Assembly (NCBI GenBank): GCA_013373635.1
Contig: JABXHN010000010.1
Span: 62,001 to 126,000 of the forward strand
From: Flavobacteriaceae bacterium
GTDB lineage: Bacteria; Bacteroidota; Bacteroidia; Flavobacteriales; Flavobacteriaceae
DNA length: 64,000 bases
Direction of reading: 5' to 3'
Shown here: in pieces, positions 18,129 through 27,223 of the stretch
Position numbering within the stretch: the first letter of the stretch is position 1
Layout of the letters: every line of letters starts with the position of its first letter
Notes under the pieces: generated by a model
What the model saw: the letters and a program-made list of their open reading frames with translations, nothing else
What the model was told of the DNA's origin: nothing
Database searches by the model: none
Position numbers and translations under genes: made by a program

Positions 18129-19025
18129 ATGGGACATCACCACCACCATAACAGAAGAGAATCTTCTTTAAAATGGTCTATTTTTTTAAATGTGATCATT
18201 ACAGCAGCTCAAGTGGTGGGTGGTATTATATCAGGTTCTTTAGCGCTTTTATCAGATGCTTTACACAACTTTTCTGATGTTATTTCTCTAATAGTCAGTT
18301 ATGTGGCTTTGCTTTTAGGTAAAAACGACGCGAGTCAAGACAAGACATTTGGTTATAAACGAGCAGAAATCATCGCTGCATTTGTCAACGCTTCGACCTT
18401 AATCATCGTAGGAGTGATGTTAGTCATTGAAGCGGTCGAGCGATTCATTAATCCTCAACCAATCAATGGAGGATTAGTGGTTTGGTTTGCTGTCTTAGGA
18501 ATTGCTGTGAATGGATTTTCTGTTTTGTTAATCAAAAGAGATGCTCATGTCAATATGAATATGAAATCAGCATACCTCCATTTGTTAACTGACATGTTAG
18601 CTTCTGTTGCTGTTCTCATTGGAGGAATATTGATGTATTTTTTTGACTGGTATTGGATAGATGCCTTACTTACTTTAAGTATTGCTTTGTATTTAATCGT
18701 AATTAGTTATAGCTTACTTGTAGACTCTACTCGGATCTTAATGTTATTTACTCCAAAAGACATCGATTTAGCAGCTTTAGAAAAAGACATTAAAACAATT
18801 GAACTGGTTAATAATGTTCATCATGTTCACGTATGGCAACTCAATGAAGACGAAGTTCATTTAGAGGCCCATATCGATTTTGATAAAGACATCAGTTTGA
18901 TTGATTTTGGAAACAAACTCAAGGAAGTGGAGCAGATGCTGTTAGAAAAATACAAGATCAATCACGTGACACTTCAACCTGAGCACGGATACGAAGAAGA
19001 GAAACCTCTAATCGTTCAAGACTGA
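18129..19025 (+). CDS. cation diffusion facilitator (CzcD/ZitB-like) metal efflux transporter
   Basis: The 298-residue protein has six hydrophobic segments and a cytoplasmic C-terminal domain. It should export Zn2+ or similar divalent cations in exchange for protons. Metal-site motifs are SDALHNFSDV in TM2 and HLLTDMLAS in TM5 (HxxxD). The N terminus is unusually His-rich (MGHHHHHNRR), a natural metal-binding tract. The C-terminal domain also carries NNVHHVHVWQL, typical of the CDF metal-sensing domain. It starts directly at the rpiB stop and overlaps the following gene by 1 nt. Confidence 0.93.
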   Translation: MGHHHHHNRRESSLKWSIFLNVIITAAQVVGGIISGSLALLSDALHNFSDVISLIVSYVALLLGKNDASQDKTFGYKRAEIIAAFVNASTLIIVGVMLVIEAVERFINPQPINGGLVVWFAVLGIAVNGFSVLLIKRDAHVNMNMKSAYLHLLTDMLASVAVLIGGILMYFFDWYWIDALLTLSIALYLIVISYSLLVDSTRILMLFTPKDIDLAALEKDIKTIELVNNVHHVHVWQLNEDEVHLEAHIDFDKDISLIDFGNKLKEVEQMLLEKYKINHVTLQPEHGYEEEKPLIVQD

Positions 19026-19465
19026 TGGATTTTTTAATTAAATCGTATAGTGAACTCACCAAAGAAGAGCTTTATGAGATGCTTCGATTACGAGCGGAGG
19101 TTTTTGTAGTAGAACAAGATTGTCCTTATCAAGATGTTGACAACAAAGATCAAAAAGCTTATCACGTCTTAGGATATGATCAAGATCATTTAGTTGCTTA
19201 TACCCGATTTTTTAAAGCGGGAGACTATTTTGATAAAGCATCTATCGGAAGGGTAGTAGTTAAACAATCACATAGAGGTTCTCAATTAGGTTACGAGTTG
19301 ATGAATGCTACTATTAAAGCATTAAAAGAAACGTTTTACACTAACAGTATCGAGTTATCTGCTCAAGAATATTTACTTGAGTTTTATAAAAAACTAGGAT
19401 TTAATCCAATAGGAGCAACCTACTTAGAAGACGGCATCCCACACCGCAAAATGATTAAAGACTAA
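19025..19465 (+). CDS. elaA: ElaA-type GNAT N-acetyltransferase
   Basis: The 146-residue GNAT fold protein is of the ElaA subgroup. LYEMLRLRAEVFVVEQDCPYQDVD is the family N-terminal signature, and RVVVKQSHRGSQLGYELM is the acetyl-CoA-binding loop. The substrate is unknown. It overlaps the CDF gene by 1 nt (TGATG), indicating translational coupling. Its end overlaps the convergent GH130 gene by 4 nt. Confidence 0.87.
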   Translation: MDFLIKSYSELTKEELYEMLRLRAEVFVVEQDCPYQDVDNKDQKAYHVLGYDQDHLVAYTRFFKAGDYFDKASIGRVVVKQSHRGSQLGYELMNATIKALKETFYTNSIELSAQEYLLEFYKKLGFNPIGATYLEDGIPHRKMIKD

Positions 19466-20547
19466 TTGGTCTCGGCGACTGCTACTTTGGAATCAGCTGT
19501 TCCATAATAAAGCAACCAACGCTCATTAAAATAAACCAATCCTTCAACAAAACACACTTCATTAACCTCTCCAACACGCTCGTAATCTTTGTCGGGCTTT
19601 ATAAAATACGACTCTGAACGATCGATGAGTTTATAGGGAGTATTGCTATCAAATAAGGCTTGACCAGCTGCATAGGTAAATTCGGGTAAGTTTGGATCGT
19701 TATTGTTTTTGGCGTTAGAGGCATTGTAAATCAGCTTAATGCCTTCTTTAGTATACAGCGCAAAAGGACCAGGTTCTACTAATCTGGAATCGAAATAACC
19801 AGGTCTAGGATGTAAGACAGAAATCATTTCTTGGCTCTCTGCGTTTTCAAGAACCGACCAAGAGATGAGGTCCTCAGAGCTCGCCATAAATAAATCAGTA
19901 TCGCCAAAATACATCCAATAACGTCCGTTTATTTTTTTTGCTATAAAATCAGCACCCCTTTGCTCGGCTACAATAGCTCCTGATTTTGACCACATATCGA
20001 TGTATTTCTCATCTTTAAAAATAGGTCCGCGTTTTTGCCAGTTATAGAGATCTTTAGAGGTAGCCACAAAGAGTCGAGCAGTTGTTCCATCGTAAGAGGT
20101 ATAAGTTAAAATATATCGACCATCTTCTGAAAGCACAATTCTTGGATCTTCAACTCCTCCAGGCCATTCGTAAGACTTTAAATGATCCTCATCTGGATAA
20201 AAGACAGGAGCGGCCTGTTTTTCAAAGTGCACTCCATCGGTTGATATCGCTAAAGCGATACGAGAAGTCATCATTGAATCTTGAGCTCTGTACAAAAGAT
20301 AAACCTTGCCATCTTTAACAACAGCGGTAGGGTTCAGCACGTTTTTTTCTTCAAAAAAGACCTCCTCTTTTCGAATGGGATCCATAAAAGAAAGATCTGT
20401 GCTGGGTTTTAAAATAGGATTGACTTTATCGAGTTTTTCAAAGGGACCTAATTGCCATGATTGTTCCTCCTGAATCTGAGGAGTATTTTGACAAGATAGA
20501 ATTGTGAACAGCGTTGCGATGCTAAATAGGTGGTTAAGCTTTTTCAT
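19462..20547 (-). CDS. GH130-family glycosidase/phosphorylase lipoprotein
   Basis: The 361-residue protein has a lipoprotein signal (TLFTILSC, Cys19) and a five-bladed propeller of the GH130 type: NPTAVVKDGKVYLLYRAQD, GGVEDPRIV with the likely catalytic Asp, and SRLVEPGPFAL, ending in LYYGTADSKVAVAE. GH130 enzymes are mannoside phosphorylases or mannosidases. The exported lipoprotein form favours hydrolysis of mannose-containing glycans, since phosphate is scarce outside the cell, but substrate is inferred. Its start overlaps rnpA by 14 nt, the last link of a five-gene operon. Confidence 0.8.
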   Translation of the reverse strand: MKKLNHLFSIATLFTILSCQNTPQIQEEQSWQLGPFEKLDKVNPILKPSTDLSFMDPIRKEEVFFEEKNVLNPTAVVKDGKVYLLYRAQDSMMTSRIALAISTDGVHFEKQAAPVFYPDEDHLKSYEWPGGVEDPRIVLSEDGRYILTYTSYDGTTARLFVATSKDLYNWQKRGPIFKDEKYIDMWSKSGAIVAEQRGADFIAKKINGRYWMYFGDTDLFMASSEDLISWSVLENAESQEMISVLHPRPGYFDSRLVEPGPFALYTKEGIKLIYNASNAKNNNDPNLPEFTYAAGQALFDSNTPYKLIDRSESYFIKPDKDYERVGEVNEVCFVEGLVYFNERWLLYYGTADSKVAVAETN

Positions 20548-20890
20548 TCGATAGTTTTTTTAAAAGGTTGTTCATTAATTCACAAAGTTCCTCATATTCA
20601 GGAATGGTTTTTCCTAAATAGATAAACATCATAAGCATTCCCTTTTCTAGAGAAGAATCATTTTGAATTCTCAGACTTTCACGCATGAGTCTTTTGATTC
20701 TATTTCTATGGACCGCTAAGGCGTGATTTTTCTTTGGAACAGAAAATCCAAACAAAGAATCTTCTTCACTATCGACATCCAAATACCTCAAGTGCAAAGG
20801 ACCCACGTTAAGGCGCTTTCCTTTTTCAAAGAGCAGTCCGATTTTTTTCTTACTCTTTAATCTTGAGGTATTTGCGATAGAGATACTCAT
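20534..20890 (-). CDS. rnpA: ribonuclease P protein component
   Basis: Protein cofactor of RNase P, which matures tRNA 5' ends. The 118-residue protein has KSKKKIGLLFEKGKRL, FGFSVPKKNHALAVHRNRIKRLMRE (the RNR-type signature) and a typical C terminus. It is not next to rpmH, its partner in many bacteria. Instead it sits inside a minus-strand operon between an M1 peptidase (1-nt overlap) and a GH130 gene (14-nt overlap). Confidence 0.93.
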   Translation of the reverse strand: MSISIANTSRLKSKKKIGLLFEKGKRLNVGPLHLRYLDVDSEEDSLFGFSVPKKNHALAVHRNRIKRLMRESLRIQNDSSLEKGMLMMFIYLGKTIPEYEELCELMNNLLKKLSNEKA

Positions 20891-22746
20891 TATTCTTCCC
20901 CTTGGTAGCTGTTGTTTTCTAAATCGATATCAGCCATTAATCCAGAAGGGTCAATTTGTATTCCCTTGATGCTATTCATGGGTCTGTCAATAGTAATCTC
21001 ATAAGTTGGATAGGCCCACGGCCATGATTTTAAAACAGTTCTATCAATGGTTGGATAGGGATTTTCTTTTTGCCCATACATCATACGAAGTGGCGCATAA
21101 AATGTTTCAGAAGAACCGTCTTTATATACCACTAAAAGATCTATAGGCATAGGCATCAGACCTTTGCGCTCTAATACAATTTTAGTTCCATTGGCGTTTT
21201 CTTCAACACTTTTAATGCCGTAGTCGATGGTGTTTGTGGTTTTAGTCCAATCGGTTAAATACCAATCCAATTCCATATCAGAAACCTTTTCAGCGACTCT
21301 TTTAATATCGTTTGGAGTTGGGTGTTTAAACTTAAAATCCTCATAATACTTCCTAATGGTTTTCATTAAATTTTCTTGACCGATGATATAACCGAGCTGA
21401 GACAAAAACACAGAACCCTTAGAGTAGGCCGCAATACTGTATGCAAAATTTAAATCGTATCGATCTGAGTGGGTTGTTTGTGGTTGTTCTTTTCCAGAAT
21501 TTACAAGCGCTCTATAACCTCTGTACGATCCTTCAAAGGGGTTGTCTAAGTTTTTCTCCATGAGTTGATTCATACAAAGTGAAGAGATAAAAGAGGTGAA
21601 TCCTTCGTCCATCCAAGAGTGTTTGGTTTCGTTGGTTGCCAAGATGTGTTGAAACCAAGAATGAGCCATTTCATGAGCCATTACTCCCACAAGAGAACCG
21701 AAGTCACGGCCACCTGTAATAAGGGTGCTCATCGCGTATTCCATACCGCCATCACCTCCTTGAACAACTGAATATTGATCGTAAGGGTATTTGCCAACAT
21801 TGTTACTAAAGAAGCGCATTGCTTCCTCAGTTTTAGGCTGTAGTTTTTTCCAGTTTTCGATTAGTTCTTCATCGTTTTTATAGAAGAAATGAAGAGTAGG
21901 TCCATCTTCCATTTGTCGAACATCGTGGATGTAATTTGGGTCAGCAGCCCACATAAAATCGTGAACCATCGGCGCTTTAAAATGCCAGGTTAATTTTTTG
22001 CCACGAGTCTTTACTTGGGTTCCTGGAGTTTGATAGCCATGTCCAATTTCTTGAGGGTTTTGTAAGTATCCAGTTCCCCCAACCGTATAGTCTTTGTCGA
22101 TGGTGATTTTAACATCAAAATCTCCCCAAACTCCGTGAAACTCTCTAGCGATATAAGGTGTGGCATGCCATCCTTCATAATCGTACTCCGCTAATTTGGG
22201 ATACCATTGCGACATCGAAAGGGCAACGCCCTCTTTTGAATTGCGACCTGATCTTCTGATCTGTTCTGGAATTTGTCCCGAGAACTTGAGCTTAAAAGTG
22301 GTCGAAGCGCCACTTGCAAGAGGTTGGTCGAGAATGATTTTAGCGATAGTTCCCTCTTCTACAAACGAAACTGAAGCCCCGTCTTGAGTTACTTCGCTGA
22401 TGTGTAGATATCCAATTTGTTCAGGAGTAAGAGAAGCAATTCTGCTCTTCTTGTCTTCAGTAATCATTCTGCGATCTGGATCAGCAATGTTTTGTAGTCG
22501 AATGTCCATTTCACTCCCTGGCTGAAAGGCATTGTAGTACAAATGAATGAAGACCTTATTTAATTCATCAGGAGAATTATTAGTGTAGATCAGCTGCTGC
22601 GTTCCTGTATAGGTAAAGTCTTTAACATTGAAGTCAACATCCATCTGATAGTCGACTTTTTGTTGCCAATAAGAGGATTGTTGCGCAAGAGCAAGTGTGC
22701 TGATGCTTAAAAATAAAGCAAAAGTTTTGAGGGTTTTAATATTCAT
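20890..22746 (-). CDS. M1-family zinc metallopeptidase, secreted
   Basis: The 618-residue protein has a signal peptide (ALFLSISTLALAQQ) and M1 gluzincin features. GGMEYAMSTLI (residues 333 on) replaces the GAMEN exopeptidase motif. The zinc site is HEMAH (358-362) with the third ligand Glu381 in SWMDEGFTSF. It should be a periplasmic or surface aminopeptidase-like enzyme feeding on peptides. Its first 11 nt overlap the upstream S8 protease gene, so the two proteases are co-expressed. Confidence 0.92.
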   Translation of the reverse strand: MNIKTLKTFALFLSISTLALAQQSSYWQQKVDYQMDVDFNVKDFTYTGTQQLIYTNNSPDELNKVFIHLYYNAFQPGSEMDIRLQNIADPDRRMITEDKKSRIASLTPEQIGYLHISEVTQDGASVSFVEEGTIAKIILDQPLASGASTTFKLKFSGQIPEQIRRSGRNSKEGVALSMSQWYPKLAEYDYEGWHATPYIAREFHGVWGDFDVKITIDKDYTVGGTGYLQNPQEIGHGYQTPGTQVKTRGKKLTWHFKAPMVHDFMWAADPNYIHDVRQMEDGPTLHFFYKNDEELIENWKKLQPKTEEAMRFFSNNVGKYPYDQYSVVQGGDGGMEYAMSTLITGGRDFGSLVGVMAHEMAHSWFQHILATNETKHSWMDEGFTSFISSLCMNQLMEKNLDNPFEGSYRGYRALVNSGKEQPQTTHSDRYDLNFAYSIAAYSKGSVFLSQLGYIIGQENLMKTIRKYYEDFKFKHPTPNDIKRVAEKVSDMELDWYLTDWTKTTNTIDYGIKSVEENANGTKIVLERKGLMPMPIDLLVVYKDGSSETFYAPLRMMYGQKENPYPTIDRTVLKSWPWAYPTYEITIDRPMNSIKGIQIDPSGLMADIDLENNSYQGEE

Positions 22747-24379
22747 AGTGTTTTAGTTTAAATCGTTTTTTTGTGATGAGATCTGCTAGTTTTAAAGCTT
22801 GATAAGCATTGACGATACGACCGCTTTTTGAAAAGGAATCAAAAGGCTTTAAGGTCTCTTCTTCTTGACTTACATCGATGACGTCTAAATTGATTTTAGT
22901 TCCCGATAGCATTAGAATTTTTTTGAGTTCAGAAGCTTTTAAGTTTGGATATCTAGACCATACTAAGGCAGCAATTCCAGACACCACTGGGGCCGCCATA
23001 GAGGTTCCTCCTTCGTATTTGTATTTGCTCTGGGGAATGGTTGAATAAATCTCATCTCCTGGAGCAAACACATCGACATTTTCTTTTCCAATATTGGAGA
23101 AGGAAGCAATCATATCAGTTCCAAAACTCGGAGCTAATGCTCCTACTGAAATGAAGTTCTTTACAAATTCACCTTTCGTTCCTTTGTGGTCGTTAGGATA
23201 GTTTGGGTTTTTTGAAACTAAGTCAATGTCTTTTGAATCATTACCCGCCGCGTGAACGATCAGTACATTCTTGCTTTGAGCGTATTTAATCGCATCGTAA
23301 ACCCATTCTTTGTTTGGAGAATAGCGTTTTCCAAAACTGCAATTGATGATTTTAGCACCATTGTCTACCGCATAGCGAATACCCAAGGCGATATCTTTGT
23401 CGTATTCATCTGCATTGGAAACAGAGCGGATGCTCATCAGTTTTACGTTGTCGGCTACTCCATAACTACCTAGCTCATTCATTCGACTCGCGCCTACAAT
23501 ACCCGCTACATGGGTTGCATGGGATTCTTCAGGAAAGAGGTTTTTAGGATTCCCATTTCCATAAGGTACATCCAATAAATCATAGGGATTATCCCCAACA
23601 GAAGTCCTTCCATTAAAGTTGACGTTATAGCTGTAATCAACCTGATCGCTGAAGTATTGAATACCAGAATCGATTTCTTCAAGAGCCATTTCAACAGAAT
23701 CAGCGAAGCCTAACATCTGTTTTAGTAAGCCAATATGGCCTTTTAAAATGATATTGGTAGTCTCAAAAGATTCGAGATCTTCAATGCTGTACTGCTCTAG
23801 AGCAGCAGCCTTTTTAAAGGCTTTGTCGGCTTCGATTACAGCCATCTTAATACTCTTATAACGATCTCTGTTTTGAATCGCTTCGACTAACGCTTTTTCA
23901 ACCTCAGCCTTGACTTTTTCTTGAAGGCTGGCATCTCCAATTTTGTTGGCGAGAATTCGAGTGTTTTCGAGCTGTTCTTGATAGGCATCTCCTAAGAAAT
24001 TATAACCGTGAATATCATCGATATACCCATTTTGGTCGTCGTCAATACCATTGTTGGGAATCTCGTCTTCATTTACCCATAACATACCCTTGAAATCTTC
24101 GTGATCTAAATCCATACCTGAATCTAAAATAGCGACAATCAGTTCTTTTGAAGGTTTGTCAGCGATAAATTCATAGGCCTTGTCCAAACTTATTCCAGGG
24201 ATAGAATCTCTAAAAGGGTCTGCAAATCGCCACTGTTGTTTTTGAGATTCAGTCAAGGCTTCTTTTTTCTCGGCAAAGGCATAAGAATCAATGACAAATT
24301 CAGGAATGAGCAAACTCTTACAAGAGGCAAAAAGTAACAGTAGCAAGAGACTAATGGGTTTAAAGATCGAGTACTTCAT
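22736..24379 (-). CDS. S8 subtilisin-like serine protease, lipoprotein
   Basis: The 547-residue protein has a lipoprotein signal (LLLLFASC, Cys20). The catalytic triad is visible: Asp86 (AILDSGMDLDHEDF), His287 (ESHATHVAGIVG) and Ser460 (GGTSMAAPVVSG), with oxyanion Asn380 (HAAGND). About 200 residues separate Asp and His, much more than in subtilisin. The extra part (about 130-250) is charged and probably helical. No type IX tail is seen. It follows the MBL gene by 9 nt and overlaps the M1 peptidase gene. Confidence 0.92.
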   Translation of the reverse strand: MKYSIFKPISLLLLLLFASCKSLLIPEFVIDSYAFAEKKEALTESQKQQWRFADPFRDSIPGISLDKAYEFIADKPSKELIVAILDSGMDLDHEDFKGMLWVNEDEIPNNGIDDDQNGYIDDIHGYNFLGDAYQEQLENTRILANKIGDASLQEKVKAEVEKALVEAIQNRDRYKSIKMAVIEADKAFKKAAALEQYSIEDLESFETTNIILKGHIGLLKQMLGFADSVEMALEEIDSGIQYFSDQVDYSYNVNFNGRTSVGDNPYDLLDVPYGNGNPKNLFPEESHATHVAGIVGASRMNELGSYGVADNVKLMSIRSVSNADEYDKDIALGIRYAVDNGAKIINCSFGKRYSPNKEWVYDAIKYAQSKNVLIVHAAGNDSKDIDLVSKNPNYPNDHKGTKGEFVKNFISVGALAPSFGTDMIASFSNIGKENVDVFAPGDEIYSTIPQSKYKYEGGTSMAAPVVSGIAALVWSRYPNLKASELKKILMLSGTKINLDVIDVSQEEETLKPFDSFSKSGRIVNAYQALKLADLITKKRFKLKHYEY

Positions 24380-24388
24380 TTGAGTGTA

Positions 24389-25240
24389 TTATAGAGAATT
24401 AAAAGTAATGATTTTATCGGAGCGAATCCCTCTTTCGGTGTTCTTTAAAGAACAGAGCTCGTGATGAGCATCGTGCTCAAAAAAGAGCAGCCAATTGTTT
24501 TTAACAGCGAGATCCAAGACCTCTTTCTTTTCTTTAAGAGTGATCAGTGGCCGTACGTCATAACCCATGACATAAGGAATAGGAAGGTGCCCTACTGTAG
24601 GGATTAAATCAGCGGTGTAAAGAAGGCGCTCTCCTTTATATTCAATCAGGGGCAACATTTGTTTTTCGGTATGACCGTCCACTAGAACCATTTGAAAACC
24701 AAAAGGCGTCTCTTGAACGAGCTGATCATCAATATCTAAAAAATGCAGTTGACCACTTTCTTCTAAAGGCAACAGATTTTCACTTAAAAAAGAAGCTTTT
24801 TCTCGGTCATTAGGACGGATGGCCCAATCCCAGTGTTTTTGGTTGGTCCAATAACGGGCATTTTTAAAAGTGGGTTCATAGGCTGTGCGGTCTTTGTTCC
24901 AGGATACAGCTCCACCACAGTGATCAAAGTGCAGGTGTGTTAGAAATACATCGGTAATACTATCGGGATCAATTCCAAAAGCAGCTAAAGAACCTTCTAA
25001 TGTTGCGTTTCCCCACTGATAGTAATAACTAAAAAACTTTTCTGACTGTTTGTTTCCCATTCCGGTGTCGATGAGGATTCTTCGATCAGAGGTCTCAACA
25101 AGTAAGCACCTAGCAGCAATATCTATCATATTGTTTTGATCAGCTGGATTGGTTCGATTCCAAATGCTTTTGGGAACCACTCCAAACATAGCACCTCCAT
25201 CGAGCTTAAAATGACCGCTTTCAATAGGATAAATTTTCAT
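24389..25240 (-). CDS. MBL-fold metallo-hydrolase
   Basis: The 283-residue cytoplasmic protein of the metallo-beta-lactamase fold has the metal motif THLHFDHCGG at about residue 111, a downstream VDGHTEKQM His and FFEHDAHHE. The arrangement resembles N-acyl homoserine lactonase or other small-lactone or phosphodiester hydrolases, but a substrate cannot be assigned. It is the first gene of the MBL-S8-M1-rnpA-GH130 run and is divergent from the antiporter gene. Confidence 0.85.
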   Translation of the reverse strand: MKIYPIESGHFKLDGGAMFGVVPKSIWNRTNPADQNNMIDIAARCLLVETSDRRILIDTGMGNKQSEKFFSYYYQWGNATLEGSLAAFGIDPDSITDVFLTHLHFDHCGGAVSWNKDRTAYEPTFKNARYWTNQKHWDWAIRPNDREKASFLSENLLPLEESGQLHFLDIDDQLVQETPFGFQMVLVDGHTEKQMLPLIEYKGERLLYTADLIPTVGHLPIPYVMGYDVRPLITLKEKKEVLDLAVKNNWLLFFEHDAHHELCSLKNTERGIRSDKIITFNSL

Positions 25241-25371
25241 CGTATCTTTGTTTTCTCCTTGTTTGATGTGTGAAATTAATCATTTCATACAGGAATTAAA
25301 CAAGGATAACACAATTTTAAGGATTGTGGCAGGAATTTTTAGTACCTTGAAATTGAAATCAAACAGCTATT

Positions 25372-27195
25372 ATGATTGAATTAGCAGGAATCATTGTTTT
25401 AGGAATCATCGCTCAATGGATGGCGTGGAGATTGAAATTACCCGCGATCTTACCCCTGATCATCATCGGTTTATTAGTGGGGCCTTTTTCCACACTTTAC
25501 ACGGTGGATGGATCAAAACTCATTGAGCCGGTTTGGAATGGATCTTCGGGATTATTTCCCGGGGAAATGATTTATTATATCGTTTCATTATCGATTAGTA
25601 TTATTCTTTTTGAGGGAGGCTTGACCCTCAAGCGATCAGAACTTTCCAATGTGGGTCCTGTGATTTCAAAATTAATCACCCTTGGTTCCGTTGTAACCTT
25701 CTTTGGAGCGGGAATTGCCTCTCATTATATTTTTGGTCTGAGTTGGCCTATTTCATTCTTGTTTTCTTCACTGATCATCGTTACAGGACCAACGGTAATT
25801 ACTCCTATTCTCAGAAACATCCCCCTTCGAAAAGAGGTGTCCGCTGTTTTAAAGTGGGAGGGAATTTTAATTGACCCCATCGGAGCTTTGGTTGCGGTAT
25901 TGGTCTATGAATTCATCAGTATCGAAGCTGGAGCTGGATTTACCAAAACAGCACTTATAGCTTTTGGAGAGATCATCCTTTTTGGAATTTCTTTTGGATT
26001 TACTTTTGCTCATGCACTTGGATTTGCTATTAAGAAAAAATGGATTCCTCACTATTTACTCAATGTAGTAACTCTTTCAATGGTGTTATTGGTTTTTGTG
26101 GGCTCTGATATATTTGCACATGAATCAGGATTATTGGCTGTAGTGGTGATGGGAATGGTTCTTGGAAACATCGACCTTCCAAATATCAAAGAACTCCTCT
26201 ACTTTAAAGAATCCTTGAGTGTTCTGTTAATTTCTTTTCTGTTTATTCTATTAGCAGCAAACATCAATTTAGATGATTTACTATTGGTATATAACGAAAA
26301 AACAGCGATGCTTTTTGGTGCAGTTGTGATCCTTATTAGACCACTGGGAGTCTTTTTGAGTTCACGTGGCTCCTCTCTTAAGTTTAACGAGCGCTTCTTT
26401 ATTTCATGGGTGGGACCAAGGGGAATTGTTGCTGCTGGGATTGCCTCTCTTTTTGGATCCAAACTTGTGGCCGCTGGAGAACCAGGAGCAGAGTACATCA
26501 CCCCATTGGTTTTTGTAGTGGTACTCGGAACAGTTCTTTTAAATGCTACTACAGCGAGAATAGTCGCTAAATGGTCTAAGGTATATTTAGACAGGTCTGA
26601 TGGAATACTTATCGTTGGAGCTTCTAAAACTTCTCAACTCATCGCTCAATACCTTCAAGAAAACGAGCGTCATGTGGTGATCATGGACAATAATGAAATC
26701 AATATTCGAAAAGCGGCCGATAGAGGATTGGACGCCTTTAAAGGAAATATATTTTCTGATACTATAACCGACAATATTGAGCTCAACGACGTGGGATATT
26801 TATTAGCCTTTACAGGGAATGAAGAAATCAATGATTTTGCACTTGCAAAATTTAAAAACAACTTTGGCGAAAACGGAACGTTTCGATTGATGCATGCTGA
26901 TGAAAAGGGCAATGATCTCAGCGGTAAAACCGATCAGTTATTTTCTTGTGAAGACGATTTTGCTTCCTTTGAAGAAGTCTCTTTTAAGTATCCAAAAGTC
27001 AACGAGGTTCATTTTGAAACCTTGGATCAGTACAAAAAACTTATGGAGATTTGCTCTTCAGATTCAGACATGGCTCCGATCTTTATCAAAGACCTAGACG
27101 GAACCCTGCATATGCTCCATCAAATTAATCTCGAAGGAGTTGAAAATTTAAAAGGATATGCCTTGGTTTATATTGGTAAACCAGATATACATTAG
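25372..27195 (+). CDS. CPA1-type Na+/H+ antiporter with C-terminal TrkA-N (RCK) domain
   Basis: The 607-residue protein has about 12 transmembrane helices in residues 1-400 (family segments IILFEGGLTLKRSEL, GPTVITPILRN, WEGILIDPIGALVAVLVYE, SWVGPRGIVAAGIASLFG). A cytoplasmic Rossmann domain follows at about 410-530 (DGILIVGASKTSQLIAQYL; VVIMDNNEINIRKA), expected to bind nucleotide. It probably exchanges Na+ (or K+) for H+ across the inner membrane, fitting a marine ion economy. The last 70 residues are unassigned. lepA follows 28 nt later with its own promoter box. Confidence 0.9.
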   Translation: MIELAGIIVLGIIAQWMAWRLKLPAILPLIIIGLLVGPFSTLYTVDGSKLIEPVWNGSSGLFPGEMIYYIVSLSISIILFEGGLTLKRSELSNVGPVISKLITLGSVVTFFGAGIASHYIFGLSWPISFLFSSLIIVTGPTVITPILRNIPLRKEVSAVLKWEGILIDPIGALVAVLVYEFISIEAGAGFTKTALIAFGEIILFGISFGFTFAHALGFAIKKKWIPHYLLNVVTLSMVLLVFVGSDIFAHESGLLAVVVMGMVLGNIDLPNIKELLYFKESLSVLLISFLFILLAANINLDDLLLVYNEKTAMLFGAVVILIRPLGVFLSSRGSSLKFNERFFISWVGPRGIVAAGIASLFGSKLVAAGEPGAEYITPLVFVVVLGTVLLNATTARIVAKWSKVYLDRSDGILIVGASKTSQLIAQYLQENERHVVIMDNNEINIRKAADRGLDAFKGNIFSDTITDNIELNDVGYLLAFTGNEEINDFALAKFKNNFGENGTFRLMHADEKGNDLSGKTDQLFSCEDDFASFEEVSFKYPKVNEVHFETLDQYKKLMEICSSDSDMAPIFIKDLDGTLHMLHQINLEGVENLKGYALVYIGKPDIH

Positions 27196-27210
27196 GATGT
27201 AGTTTTTAAC

Positions 27211-27218
27211 TATATTTG
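27211..27218 (+). promoter_or_regulatory. Bacteroidota-type -7 box for lepA
   Basis: TATATTTG, a perfect TAnnTTTG match, lies between the antiporter stop and the lepA ATG, only 5 nt before the start codon. If it is used, the transcript would be nearly leaderless. Confidence 0.45.
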
Positions 27219-27223
27219 CAGCC

